Counted from the first letter of the stretch, positions 10,466 to 19,055 are shown. The stretch is 64,000 bases of DNA from Proluteimonas flavola (GCF_021191705.1 NZ_JAIWPU010000003.1:62001-126000); one strand, 5' to 3'. Notes: generated by a model not told the origin, from the sequence alone. Made by a program: numbers and translations.

Positions 10466-11482
10466 ATGCTCTTCAAGAACGTCGCCATCGCCGGCCTCGC
10501 CCATGTCGATGCGCCGAACCGCGTGACCAGCGACGACATCAATGCAAGGCTGAAGCCGACCATCGACCGCCTCGGCATCAAGACCGACGTGCTCCAGGAC
10601 ATCGCAGGCATCCACGCCCGTCGCCTGTGGGACGACGAAGTGCAGGCCTCGGACGCCGCGACCATGGCCGGCCGCAAGGCGCTGGACGATGCCGGCATCG
10701 ATGTCGGCAAGCTGGGCCTGCTGGTCAACACCTCGGTGAGCCGCGATTACCTCGAGCCTTCGACGGCCAGCATCGTCGGCGGCAACCTCGGCATTCCGGA
10801 CACCTGCCAGAACTACGACCTGGCGAATGCCTGCCTCGCGTTCGTCAACGGCATGGATGTCGCCAGCCGCATGATCGAACTGGGCGAGATCGACTACGCG
10901 CTGGTCGTCGACGGCGAGACCGCGAACCTCGCCTACGAGAAGACCATCCAGCGCCTGCTGCGCCCGGAAACGACCGAAGAGGATTTCCGCAACGAGCTGG
11001 CCACGCTGACCCTGGGCTGCGGCTCGGCGGCGATGGTGCTCGCGCGGGCCGACCTGCTGCCCGATGCGCCGCGCTACAAGGGCGGCGTGACGCGCTCGGC
11101 GACCGAGTGGAACACCCTGTGCCGCGGCAACCTCGACCGCATGGTCACCGACACCCGCATGCTGCTGATGGAAGGCATGAAGCTCGCGCAGAAGACCTTC
11201 GTCGCCGCGCGCGAGGCGATGGGCTGGGTGGTCGACGAGCTCGACCAGTTCGTGATCCACCAGGTCAGCAAGGTGCACACCGGCGCCTTCATCCAGTCCT
11301 TCGGCATCGATCCGAAGAAGGTCCACACGATCTTCGGCGAGCACGGCAACATCGGCCCGGCCTCGGTGCCGATCGTGCTGAGCAAGCTCAAGGAGCTGGG
11401 CCGTCTGAAGAAGGGCGACCGCATCGCGCTGCTGGGCATCGGTTCGGGCCTGAACTGCACGATGGCCGAGGTCGAGTGGTGA
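10466..11482 (+). CDS. oleA: OleA, acyl-CoA condensing thiolase (3-ketoacyl synthase III-like)
   Basis: First enzyme of olefinic hydrocarbon synthesis: a non-decarboxylative Claisen condensation of two fatty acyl-CoAs to a 2-alkyl-3-keto acid. The 338-residue protein is very like Xanthomonas campestris OleA along its whole length. The active site is intact: nucleophile Cys123 (ANACLAF), His265 (FVIHQVS), Asn295 (GEHGNIG), and Glu97 (DYLEPST), the base supplied across the dimer. These equal Cys143/His285/Asn315/Glu117 in the tagged numbering I recall for the X. campestris structure. I chose the ATG at 10466 (MLFKNVAIAGL) over the upstream open frame. A strong terminator follows, so oleA is monocistronic here, 13 kb from oleB. 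Confidence 0.96.
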   Translation: MLFKNVAIAGLAHVDAPNRVTSDDINARLKPTIDRLGIKTDVLQDIAGIHARRLWDDEVQASDAATMAGRKALDDAGIDVGKLGLLVNTSVSRDYLEPSTASIVGGNLGIPDTCQNYDLANACLAFVNGMDVASRMIELGEIDYALVVDGETANLAYEKTIQRLLRPETTEEDFRNELATLTLGCGSAAMVLARADLLPDAPRYKGGVTRSATEWNTLCRGNLDRMVTDTRMLLMEGMKLAQKTFVAAREAMGWVVDELDQFVIHQVSKVHTGAFIQSFGIDPKKVHTIFGEHGNIGPASVPIVLSKLKELGRLKKGDRIALLGIGSGLNCTMAEVEW

Positions 11483-11512
11483 GGCGTACGCACGCGCCGC
11501 GATCGTGAAAAC

Positions 11513-11535
11513 AGGCCGGATTTCCCGGCCTTTTT
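11513..11535 (+). terminator. Intrinsic terminator of oleA
   Basis: AGGCCGG (11513-11519), a 5-base loop, then CCGGCCT (11525-11531) running into TTTT. It lies 31 bases after the oleA stop and shows that oleA is transcribed alone. Confidence 0.85.
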
Positions 11536-11590
11536 CGTATGTCATCCAGGGCAGGGCTCGACCGCGCGCCGCTCGAACGGTCATGCAGGG

Positions 11591-11866
11591 TCATCCCTGG
11601 GGCTGCGGCCCGCCTGGCTTCGCACCCCCATCGTCCAGGGATGCACCACCTGCCGGGAGATCGCAGCGAGCGCGTTCCTGCACGAGCACATCGAGCAGAA
11701 ACGCGACAACCTCCCGTCCTGCGCCGGCGGCCACCAGGGCGTGTGCGGTGCGACCGCCCAATGCGGCGATCGGATCGGACCGGTACCAGACGTCGACCTG
11801 CACCGGATCGGCCACCACCCCAGCGGCCAGGGCGAGGATCCGGCGTTCGAGCAGCTGCGTCGTCAT
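11591..11866 (-). CDS. Small protein coupled to the sensor kinase; MbcA/ParS-like C-terminal motif (tentative)
   Basis: Frame of 91 codons whose ATG overlaps the TGA of the histidine kinase (ATGA), so its translation is probably coupled. Residues about 25-65 read VWYRSDPIAALGGRT then AHALVAAGAGREVVAFLLD. This resembles the short toxin-binding domain of MbcA/ParS/Xre (DUF2384) antitoxins, but there is no helix-turn-helix in front and no toxin gene beside it. The last 24 residues or so are encoded by an intergenic repeat copy that also occurs near 22206, so the native end may be shorter or the tail was gained. It could instead be an accessory of the two-component system. Confidence 0.55.
   Translation of the reverse strand: MTTQLLERRILALAAGVVADPVQVDVWYRSDPIAALGGRTAHALVAAGAGREVVAFLLDVLVQERARCDLPAGGASLDDGGAKPGGPQPQG
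11592..11664. repeat. Dispersed repeat, copy A (partner at 22206-22260)
   Basis: The core GGCTTCGCA-CCC-ATC-TCCAGGGATG followed by CCTGCCGGGA-ATC is shared with copy B, with a 6-base indel and a few substitutions. In this copy CATCCCTGG (11592-11600) also pairs with CCAGGGATG (11635-11643), giving a 9-bp stem. It overlaps the 3' end of the small coupled ORF. Confidence 0.55.
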
Positions 11867-13224
11867 CGGATTCCGTCCCCGCCCGCAGTCGCGGGCATGG
11901 TGACCACGAATCGGGCACCGCCCCGTGGCGCAGGTTCGAAGTGCACGGTCCAGCCATGCGCCAGGCAGATCTCCTGAACGATCGCCAGTCCCAGCCCGGC
12001 CCCGTCGCTCGCACCGGGCGCGCGCCAGAAGCGGGCGAACAGATGCTCGCGATGCGCCTCCGCCACGCCGGGGCCTTCATCCGTGACGGCCAGCCCGCGC
12101 GGCGATACGTCGAGTGTCACGGCGCTGCCGGCAGGCGAATGGTTCACCGCGTTCTCGAGCAGATTCTTGACCAGCACGAACGCCGCGCCGTCGTCCAGGT
12201 CGGCCCACGCCTCGGGACCGTCGTAGCGGATCTGCAGGGTCACGCCCCGACGTTCGGCAAGCCGGCCGAGATACTCGACGCCATCGGCGGCCAACGCCCA
12301 CAACGAACGACGCACGAAGCGGTAATTGTGACCTTCGCTGGCCTCGGCCAGGTGCAGCAGCTGCTTGACCTGGCGGGCCATCAGCCGGGTCTCGCGCAAC
12401 ATGGCGTCGCGGTTCTGCCCACCCAGCTCGATCTCCGCCTGCAGCAGCGCCAGCGGTGTCTTGAGTTCGTGCGCAGCGCGGGCCAGGAACTCCTGCTGCA
12501 CCTGGAATCCGTGTTCGAGCCGCGCAAGCGCCGAGTTCAACGCATCGATCAGGGGTTTCACCTCGGATGGCACGTTGCCGACATCCAGGCGCGCCGCGAG
12601 CGTGCGCGGCCCGATGCCCGATGCGATCGTCGACGCCCGCTGCAGCGGTGCCAGCGCGCGCCGCACGGTGAAGAAGACCACCAGGGCGAACACCAGCAGC
12701 GCGAGCGCCACCGTCGCCACTGCCGAGCCCAGATACAGCTCGCGCGCGTAATCGCCCAGGCGCGCTTGGAAGCGGCTGCTGAGGGCGGTCTGGATGCGAT
12801 AGGCGGCACCGCCCCGCATCACCTCGCGCTCGCCCACCCGCAACCGCACCCGTTCGCCATCGTCATGGATCTCCAGGCCGTGGGCGCCGGGCGGCATGTC
12901 CTGCAAGGCCTGCAGCGCCGGCCCGTCGAGACTGGAGAAGACCGTCCGTCCGGATGCATCCAGCACCCGGAATGCGGAGTCCTTGCGCAGCGCGTCGTAC
13001 ATGTCCGAGTTCGAGATCGGCCGGTGCAGCAGACGGCCATCCGGTGCGGCGACGATGCTCCGTTCGAGGGAATCCAGCCTTTCATTCACCTCCACCCCGA
13101 GCAGGTAATCCGCATCGCGCAGGTGGTGCACCGCCAGCAACAGCAACGCGGCGGCCGCGGCCGCGGCGAGCATCGCCAACAGCGTGGCGCGCAGCAGCCG
13201 GGCGACGAGGCTAGCGGGTCGCAT
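11863..13224 (-). CDS. Sensor histidine kinase (QseC/TctE-like)
   Basis: EnvZ-type sensor kinase of 453 residues. TM1 is about 12-33 and TM2 about 165-187, with a periplasmic sensor of about 130 residues between them. A HAMP-like linker, the H-box with His252 (RAAHELKTPLA), the N-box (LLENAVNHSP) and the G boxes (DEGPGVA, GAGLGLAI) follow. The start overlaps the response regulator by 14 bases and the stop overlaps the start of the small downstream ORF, so all three are translated in series. The ligand is unknown. The layout (regulator, kinase, and a MipA gene in front) is common for envelope-stress or cation-responsive pairs. Confidence 0.93.
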   Translation of the reverse strand: MRPASLVARLLRATLLAMLAAAAAAALLLLAVHHLRDADYLLGVEVNERLDSLERSIVAAPDGRLLHRPISNSDMYDALRKDSAFRVLDASGRTVFSSLDGPALQALQDMPPGAHGLEIHDDGERVRLRVGEREVMRGGAAYRIQTALSSRFQARLGDYARELYLGSAVATVALALLVFALVVFFTVRRALAPLQRASTIASGIGPRTLAARLDVGNVPSEVKPLIDALNSALARLEHGFQVQQEFLARAAHELKTPLALLQAEIELGGQNRDAMLRETRLMARQVKQLLHLAEASEGHNYRFVRRSLWALAADGVEYLGRLAERRGVTLQIRYDGPEAWADLDDGAAFVLVKNLLENAVNHSPAGSAVTLDVSPRGLAVTDEGPGVAEAHREHLFARFWRAPGASDGAGLGLAIVQEICLAHGWTVHFEPAPRGGARFVVTMPATAGGDGIR

Positions 13225-13897
13225 CGAAGGTCTTCAATGCGAACCCGTGGCCGCGGATGTTCTCCAGTGAAAGCGCCGCGCCGATCGCCCCGAGTTTCCG
13301 GCGCAGGCGATGCACGGCAACGTCGAGTGCGTTCGGCGTGACCGCGTCCGCGAGGCCCCACGCCGCCTGCTCGAGGCTCTGCCGGCGTACCGGCTGTCCG
13401 CCGGCGCGCACCAGGCAGATGATCAACTGCAGCTCCGCCGGCGACAGCGTCACCATCTCGTCGTCGACGGCCATGCACCCGGCTTCGGGCACCACGCGCA
13501 ATCCGCCATGCACGAGTTCGGCCGACTGCAGCGCCGGTGTCCTGCGCAGCAGCGCACGTACCCTGGCCAGCAGTTCCTCCATCGCGAACGGCTTGGCCAG
13601 GTAATCGTCTGCACCCGCCTCCAGGCCATCCACGCGGTCGCGCAGCGCGTCCCGCGCGGTCAGCACGAGACAGGGCGTGCGCCGGTCGGCGGCACGCAAC
13701 CGCCGGACCAGATCGAGTCCGTCGCCACCCGGCAGTCCGCGATCGACGATCAGCGCGCCGTAGTCGCGCTCGTTGAGCGGATGCCAGGCCGATTCCAGCG
13801 TGTGGAAGACATCCGCGGCGATGCCGGCCGGCTGCAGGCCTCGCACGATCAGGTCGGCCAGGCGCTCATGGTCCTCGACAAGGGCGATGCGATTCAT
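13211..13897 (-). CDS. OmpR-family response regulator (QseB/TctD-like)
   Basis: Response regulator of 228 residues. The receiver has acidic residues in LVEDHE, phospho-acceptor Asp52 (LIVDRGLPGGDG), the Thr in VLTARDA and Lys in LAKPF. The winged-helix output domain runs from about 130 to 225 (LSPAELQLI ... NIRGHGFAL). I use the ATG at 13897 (MNRIALVEDHE); the longer open frame upstream reads through mipA. It lies 31 bases after the mipA stop and overlaps the kinase start. Its probable target is the direct-repeat pair upstream of mipA at 14765-14782. Confidence 0.93.
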   Translation of the reverse strand: MNRIALVEDHERLADLIVRGLQPAGIAADVFHTLESAWHPLNERDYGALIVDRGLPGGDGLDLVRRLRAADRRTPCLVLTARDALRDRVDGLEAGADDYLAKPFAMEELLARVRALLRRTPALQSAELVHGGLRVVPEAGCMAVDDEMVTLSPAELQLIICLVRAGGQPVRRQSLEQAAWGLADAVTPNALDVAVHRLRRKLGAIGAALSLENIRGHGFALKTFDATR

Positions 13898-13928
13898 GGA
13901 CGCGACCCGGGAAAACGACGATGCGCGC

Positions 13929-14720
13929 TCAGAACCCGCGCGCGACACCGATGACGAGCTGCGCGGCGCCGCTCGCATCGCGTTCCAGCAACGGGCTGTC
14001 GGTGAGCTCGTTCGGCAGGAACTGGTAACGCAGCAGGCCCTGCAGGCGCCACTTGCCCGCCAGCGGATGCGAGAACGCGACGCCCACATGCGGCACCAGC
14101 GCCGCATCGGGCTGGTAGCCGACGCCCGCGAAGGTCTCCCCCGGCGCAACGCCGTAATAATAGTTCGCCATGTCGTCGGACATCCAACGCACGCCGACAC
14201 CGGGAATCAGCGTCGTGCGGCCCAGCCGCACGCGGTACCCGTAGTCCGCGGACAGCTCATATCCGCCGCTGGTGTCGGTGATGTCGGCCAGCGCGCGCAC
14301 GTGCAACTGGTGTGCATCCCACCCCCAGCGCGCCGCGATGCCGGCATCGGCCGCATCGTCGCGGTCGCCCAGCCGGTCGAAGTCCACGCCATTGGCGGCC
14401 AGTTCCTCCCGCCCCAGATCGTCGCTGTCGAACCCGTCGAACCTGCCGGACACCACGGCGTCGAGCGAGAAATCCGATGTCTTCCAGAGATGCATGCCCA
14501 GCGTCACGCCCTGCCAGTAGAAGCGCTTGCCCTGGAAGTTGACCAAAGGCGCCGGGCGCAGCTGGATGTCCTCGCCGGCATAGGCGGTGTCCTTGGCCGA
14601 CACGCCCAGACCTAGCGTCCAGCGGTCATTGGCTGACGGCACTGCGTGCTCGGTCGTATCCGACTGGGCGAACGCGGAGAGCGGGAACAGCAGCGCGAGG
14701 GTGAGGACAGGTCGGATCAT
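13929..14720 (-). CDS. mipA: MipA/OmpV-family outer-membrane protein
   Basis: Outer-membrane beta-barrel protein of 263 residues with a signal peptide (MIRPVLTLALLFPLSAFAQ). It shows the family pattern: RWTLGLGVSAKDTAYAGED near the N-terminus, alternating beta-strands, and a C-terminal strand ending in Phe (VIGVARGF). MipA proteins link the lytic transglycosylase MltA to PBP1b in E. coli, but many homologues are simply envelope-stress outer-membrane proteins under a neighbouring two-component system. That fits here: it is the first gene of a mipA-regulator-kinase-small ORF operon. I chose the ATG at 14720 because the signal peptide starts there. Confidence 0.88.
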   Translation of the reverse strand: MIRPVLTLALLFPLSAFAQSDTTEHAVPSANDRWTLGLGVSAKDTAYAGEDIQLRPAPLVNFQGKRFYWQGVTLGMHLWKTSDFSLDAVVSGRFDGFDSDDLGREELAANGVDFDRLGDRDDAADAGIAARWGWDAHQLHVRALADITDTSGGYELSADYGYRVRLGRTTLIPGVGVRWMSDDMANYYYGVAPGETFAGVGYQPDAALVPHVGVAFSHPLAGKWRLQGLLRYQFLPNELTDSPLLERDASGAAQLVIGVARGF

Positions 14721-14764
14721 GGGGAAACGCCGCGGGGGAAGGGGAACCCACTGTGCGTGCGCAT

Positions 14765-14782
14765 GCCTTACGCCAGCCTTAC
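14765..14782. promoter_or_regulatory. Direct-repeat operator for an OmpR-type regulator (proposed)
   Basis: GCCTTAC occurs twice, at 14765-14771 and 14776-14782, exactly 11 bp apart. This is the spacing and size of half-sites bound by dimers of OmpR/PmrA/QseB-class regulators. It lies 45 bp upstream of the mipA ATG. The likely user is the regulator encoded at 13211-13897, by autoregulation. Confidence 0.5.
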
Positions 14783-14908
14783 ACATGAAAGCCGGGTGAC
14801 GCGGTGCGAGGCCAGCCAGGGAGAGTGCCTGTCATCGATCCACGGTTCCAGCGCGCCGGCCGGGTGATGCGTGGCATTGGCGACGCCCGTTGGGTCGGTC
14901 AGCTTCGT

Positions 14909-15751
14909 TCACACTTGCGGAGCGGTCGGGGTACGTGCGCTTCCACGCGTCTGATGAAGGAGGAATGTCAGCACGAACATCATGCCCAGCAGCACCACGA
15001 TGGTCGGTGCCGGCGCGCTGTCGATCAGGAAGCTCAGGTAGACCCCGGCCAGACTGGCGAACAGCGAGACCGCCGCCGCAGTCAGCAACATCGCGGGGAA
15101 AGTGCGTACCAGCAGGAACGCGATCGCGCCCGGCGCGATCAACAGGGCAATCGCCAGGACCAGGCCGACCGACTTCAGCGTGCCGACGATGGCCAGCGAC
15201 AGCAGCGCCAGCAGGCCATAGTGCAGCGCACGCACCGGCAGGCCGATGCTGGCCGCATGGACCGGATCGAAGGCGTGCAGCAGCAGGTCGCGCCAGCGCC
15301 AGCCCACCACCAGGACGGCCAGCAACACGATGCCGCCGGCCAGCCACAGGTCGGCGGGCACGATGCCGAGCATGTCGCCGAACAGGATGTGGTCCAGGTG
15401 CACGTCGCTGTGGATCGCCACGTACAGCACCAGGCCGAGCGCGAACATGCCCGAGAACACCACGCCCATCAGGGTGTCATGGCGCACCCGGCTGTGTTCC
15501 TTCAGGTAACCGATGGCCAGGGCGCATCCCATGCCGGCGGCGAATGCACCGACCACGTAGGGCAGTCCGATCAGATAGGACAGCACCACGCCGGGCAGCA
15601 CCGCGTGCGCGATGGCATCGCCCATCAGAGCCCAGCCCCGCAGCACCAGGAAACACGACAGCAGCGCCGTGGGCAGCGATACCAGCGACGCCACCAGCAG
15701 GGCATCGCGCATGAAGTCCAGCCGCAGCGGTTCCAGCAGCAGGTCGATCAT
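14909..15751 (-). CDS. Manganese/zinc ABC transporter permease (second)
   Basis: Polytopic permease of 280 residues in the ABC-3 (MntB/SitD/ZnuB) family, with about eight to nine hydrophobic segments and the family stretch GDAIAHAVLPGVVLSYL. It partners the other permease at 15748-16620, with which it shares an ATGA overlap, to form the membrane channel of the importer. It is the last gene of the manganese operon. The residue pattern is closest to the SitD/MntD side of the pair. Manganese is inferred from the operon and from MntR, not from this protein alone. Confidence 0.92.
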   Translation of the reverse strand: MIDLLLEPLRLDFMRDALLVASLVSLPTALLSCFLVLRGWALMGDAIAHAVLPGVVLSYLIGLPYVVGAFAAGMGCALAIGYLKEHSRVRHDTLMGVVFSGMFALGLVLYVAIHSDVHLDHILFGDMLGIVPADLWLAGGIVLLAVLVVGWRWRDLLLHAFDPVHAASIGLPVRALHYGLLALLSLAIVGTLKSVGLVLAIALLIAPGAIAFLLVRTFPAMLLTAAAVSLFASLAGVYLSFLIDSAPAPTIVVLLGMMFVLTFLLHQTRGSARTPTAPQV

Positions 15752-16620
15752 GCCTGGGCCTCCGAATTCCGTGCCACCTGCGCATCGCGGATCCGGCGCC
15801 GCGCCGCCAGTCGCCCGTGAATGGGCGCGAACACGAAGGCGAGCAGGAACAGCGCGGTCTGCAGCAGCACGATGATCCCGCCGGTGGCGCCGTCGATGTA
15901 GTAGCTGATGTACGCGCCGAGCGCACCGGTCAACGCACCGATGCAGACACTGATCGCCAGCAGCCTGGGAAAGCGGTCGGCCAGCAGGTAGGCGGTGGCC
16001 CCTGGCGTCACCACCATCGCGATCACCAGGAACGCGCCGACGGTCATCATCGCCGCCACCGTGCACGCCGACAGCAGGCCGAAGAACAATACCTTGAGCC
16101 GCAGCGGATTCAGTCCGATCGAATGCGCATGCTGCTCATCGAAGAACACCGCCAGCAGGTCGCGCCACTTCCATAGCAGCAGCGCCAGCGAGACCACGCC
16201 GATGACCGCGAGTTGCAGCGTGTCCTCGCGGGTGATCGCCAGCACGTTCCCCATCACGATGGTCTGTACGTTGATCGGCATCGGCGACAGCGAGACCATG
16301 AACAGGCCGAGGCCGAAGAAGCTGGTGAAGATCAGCCCGATCACCACGTCCTCGCGCAGCCGGGTGCGCTGGCGCAGGAACAGCATCGTCGCCGCCGCCA
16401 GCCCGCCGGCCAGGAATGCGCCCAGCGAGAACGGCAAGCCCAGCATCCATGCGCCGGCCACGCCGGGCACGATCGAATGCGACAGCGCATCGCCGATCAG
16501 CGACCAGCCCTTGAGCATCAGGTAGGCAGACAGGAACGCGCACACGCCGCCGACCAGCGCGCACACCCAGACCGCGTTGCGCATGTAGCCGTAGGCGAAG
16601 GGTTCGAGCAGGAGATCCAT
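15748..16620 (-). CDS. Manganese/zinc ABC transporter permease (first)
   Basis: ABC-3-family permease of 290 residues (SitC/MntC type) with many membrane spans and the motif LIGDALSHSIVPGVAGAWML, seen in chelated-metal importers. The cytoplasmic C-terminus is Arg-rich. Its start is 7 bases after the ATPase stop and its end overlaps the second permease by 4 bases, so both are translated from the operon mRNA. With the other permease and the ATPase it moves the metal delivered by the binding lipoprotein across the inner membrane. Confidence 0.93.
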   Translation of the reverse strand: MDLLLEPFAYGYMRNAVWVCALVGGVCAFLSAYLMLKGWSLIGDALSHSIVPGVAGAWMLGLPFSLGAFLAGGLAAATMLFLRQRTRLREDVVIGLIFTSFFGLGLFMVSLSPMPINVQTIVMGNVLAITREDTLQLAVIGVVSLALLLWKWRDLLAVFFDEQHAHSIGLNPLRLKVLFFGLLSACTVAAMMTVGAFLVIAMVVTPGATAYLLADRFPRLLAISVCIGALTGALGAYISYYIDGATGGIIVLLQTALFLLAFVFAPIHGRLAARRRIRDAQVARNSEAQA

Positions 16621-16627
16621 CGACAGC

Positions 16628-17500
16628 TCAGTCCGCGCGCTGTTGGCCGCGCGCGGTCGGCTTGCCTTCCACCAGCACCAGCGGGCGCTCGTCGTCGGTG
16701 AGGATGCCGAGGCCGGCGGCGCGCTGGTCGCCATCGGCGAACACGAAGTGGCGCAGCACGCCGCCGAAGGTACGTTCCAGGTTGTCGCGGGTGAACACCT
16801 CGGCGGTCGGGCCGCTGGCCAGCACGGTGCCGGCCAGCAGCACGGTACGGTCGCAGAACTCCGGCACGCTGCCGAGGTTGTGGGTGGAGACCAGCAGGAT
16901 CCGGCCCTCCCCACGAAGCTCCCGCAGCAGGGCGACGATGGCATCCTCGGTGGTCACGTCGACGCCGGTGAACGGCTCGTCGAGCAGGATGACGCGCCCG
17001 TCCTGGGCCAGCGCGCGAGCCAGGAACGCGCGCTTCTTCTGCCCGCCGGACAGTTCGCCGATCTGGCGCTTGCGCAGCGCCGACATGCCCACGCGCTCGA
17101 GGGCGGCATCCACGCGGCGGCGATCCTCGCGCGAGGCGATCCGGAACGTGTTCATGCGGCCATAGCGGCCCATCATCGCCACGTCCTCGACCAGCACCGG
17201 GAAGTTCCAGTCCACTTCCTCGCTCTGCGGCACGTAGGCGACCTCACCGGCCTTCAGCGCCTCGCGCACGCCGTGGCCGAGGATGCGGATCCGGCCCGAG
17301 GCCATCGGGACCAGCCCCATCACCGCCTTGAACAGCGTCGACTTGCCGCTGCCATTGATGCCCACCAGCGCGGCGATCGAACCGGGCGGGATCGAGAACG
17401 AGGCGCGCTCCAGCGCGACGTGGCCGTTGCGGTAGACGACGCTGACGTCATCGACCTCCAGCCCGGGCGCGCCATCGTCCGCCGGCGTGCCTGCGCTCAT
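16628..17500 (-). CDS. Manganese/zinc ABC transporter ATP-binding protein
   Basis: ATPase of 290 residues. Walker A is GINGSGKST, the Q-loop is YVPQSEEVDW, the ABC signature is LSGGQKKR, Walker B is VILLDEPF and the switch His is in VSTHN. This is a complete single-domain import ATPase of the MntA/SitB/ZnuC class; DWNFP after the Q-loop is typical of the manganese members. A C-terminal extension of about 40 residues (ILTDDERPLVLVEG) lies beyond the core. Its ATG overlaps the TGA of the binding-protein gene. Confidence 0.95.
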   Translation of the reverse strand: MSAGTPADDGAPGLEVDDVSVVYRNGHVALERASFSIPPGSIAALVGINGSGKSTLFKAVMGLVPMASGRIRILGHGVREALKAGEVAYVPQSEEVDWNFPVLVEDVAMMGRYGRMNTFRIASREDRRRVDAALERVGMSALRKRQIGELSGGQKKRAFLARALAQDGRVILLDEPFTGVDVTTEDAIVALLRELRGEGRILLVSTHNLGSVPEFCDRTVLLAGTVLASGPTAEVFTRDNLERTFGGVLRHFVFADGDQRAAGLGILTDDERPLVLVEGKPTARGQQRAD

Positions 17501-18435
17501 TGCGACAGTTCCGTGGCGATGCGGTCGGCGGTCACCCGCAGCAGGTCGAGATAGGTCGGCACCTCGCCGTCCGGGCCACTGAGCGAGTCGACGTAGAGCA
17601 CGCCGCCGTAGCGCGCACCGCTCTCGCGTGCGACCTGTTGCGCCGGTGCCGGCGACACCGTGCTCTCGCTGAAGACCACCGGAATGCCGTGTGCGCGCAC
17701 GCCGTCGATCACCTTGCGCACCTGCTGCGGCGTGCCCTGCTGATCGGCGTTGATCGGCCACAGGTACAGCTCCTTCAGCCCGAAATCGCGGGCCAGGTAG
17801 CTGAAGGCGCCCTCGCTGGTCACCAGCCAGCGGCGATCCTCGGGAAGGGCGGCGAAGCGTGCGCGGATCGGCACGAACGCCGCGTCGATGCGCGCCTTGT
17901 AGGCATCGGCATTGGCCCGATAGGCGTCGGCATTGGCCGGATCGTGCGCGACCAGCGCATCGCGGATGTTGTCCACGTATACGTGCGCCGCCTCGGGCGA
18001 CATCCAGGCGTGCGGGTTGGGCTTGCCGGTGTACGGCCCTTCGGCGATCCCGAGGGGTTCGATGCCGTCGCTGACCACCACGCCGGGCACGCCGTCCATG
18101 CGGGCGAAGAACTTCTCGAACCACAGCTCCAGGTTCAGGCCGTTCCACAGGATCAGCTGCGCGCCGCGCGCCCGCGCCAGGTCGCCGGGCGTGGGCTGGT
18201 AGTTATGGATTTCGGCATCGGGGCGGGTGATCGACTCGACCACTGCCGCGTCGCCGGCGACGTTGCGGGCCATGTCGGCGATGACGGTGAACGTGGTGAC
18301 GACCTTGAACTTCGCGTCCGCATCGGCAGCGTGGCCGTTCGCGGGCGGCGCGGACTTGCCGCATGCGGCCAGCAGCAGGCAGGCGAGCGCGAAGGCGGAG
18401 GTCCAGCGCATGGCGAGGTGTCGTGACGGATTCAT
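17497..18435 (-). CDS. Metal-binding lipoprotein of the manganese ABC importer
   Basis: Substrate-binding protein of the cluster A-I/TroA class, 312 residues. The signal ends in a lipobox LLLAACG. Probable metal ligands are the His in EIHNYQPTP, the His in NPHAWMSP, Glu near VVFSEST and Asp near LYVDSLSG; this His/His/Glu/Asp set favours Mn(II). The start MNPSRHLAMRW at 18435 overlaps the thioredoxin stop (ATGA); a second possible start is 8 codons on. It hands metal from the periplasm to the permeases encoded downstream. Confidence 0.93.
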   Translation of the reverse strand: MNPSRHLAMRWTSAFALACLLLAACGKSAPPANGHAADADAKFKVVTTFTVIADMARNVAGDAAVVESITRPDAEIHNYQPTPGDLARARGAQLILWNGLNLELWFEKFFARMDGVPGVVVSDGIEPLGIAEGPYTGKPNPHAWMSPEAAHVYVDNIRDALVAHDPANADAYRANADAYKARIDAAFVPIRARFAALPEDRRWLVTSEGAFSYLARDFGLKELYLWPINADQQGTPQQVRKVIDGVRAHGIPVVFSESTVSPAPAQQVARESGARYGGVLYVDSLSGPDGEVPTYLDLLRVTADRIATELSQ

Positions 18436-19055
18436 CGGGAAGATCCCTTCGGGGAAGATAGGGCGTCGACCGGGCGGCCCTCGCCGGCAAGCGATGTGGC
18501 GGATCGCTGCATCCATGCATCCAGGACCGGTTGCAGTCCGGTGTAGCCCCGTCCGTCCCAGCCACTGGCCAGCACGCGGCCGTCGCGGTCGATCAGGACG
18601 AGGTTGGGCGGCGCCGTGCCGCCGAGCGCGCGGATCGCAGGCAGGGTGCGCAGGCGACGGTGGTCGATGGCAGGCCAGGGCATGTCCTGCAATCGCATGT
18701 AGCGGCGCATGTCGGCCTCGCGGGTGTCGAGGCTGACGTAGACCACTTCGGTATCGGCGCCGGCCGCGCGCAACGCGTCGCGGACTTCGCGCAGGGTCGG
18801 TACGAAGACATGGCAGGGGCCGCACCAGTCGGCGCCGAAATAGAGCGCGACGATGTCCGGCTCGCGCTCCCAACGGAACGGGACGAAACGCGCGCCCTCG
18901 GGACGGACGAGATGCCGGGCGATGCTGTCGCGAAGGCCGGGATCGGACGCCGACACGTCGGCGGCGACGGCCGCCGGCGAGACGAACCCGGCCAGCAGGC
19001 CGGCCAGCGCCGCGGCGAAGCGCGGCCGCCTAGAAGTTGAACCGTGCGCTCGCAT
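18432..19055 (-). CDS. Exported thioredoxin-fold protein in the manganese operon
   Basis: Periplasmic thioredoxin-like protein of 207 residues. A signal peptide (cleavage near AVAADV) precedes a thioredoxin domain with the active site DWCGPCHVFVP, the cis-Pro region TAPPNLVLID and a C-terminal helix. The gene is wedged between the TonB receptor, whose 3' end it overlaps by 26 bases, and the binding lipoprotein, which it overlaps by 4. It is therefore produced in step with manganese uptake. A redox role for the receptor's paired cysteines or for another envelope protein is inference only. Confidence 0.9.
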   Translation of the reverse strand: MRAHGSTSRRPRFAAALAGLLAGFVSPAAVAADVSASDPGLRDSIARHLVRPEGARFVPFRWEREPDIVALYFGADWCGPCHVFVPTLREVRDALRAAGADTEVVYVSLDTREADMRRYMRLQDMPWPAIDHRRLRTLPAIRALGGTAPPNLVLIDRDGRVLASGWDGRGYTGLQPVLDAWMQRSATSLAGEGRPVDALSSPKGSSR

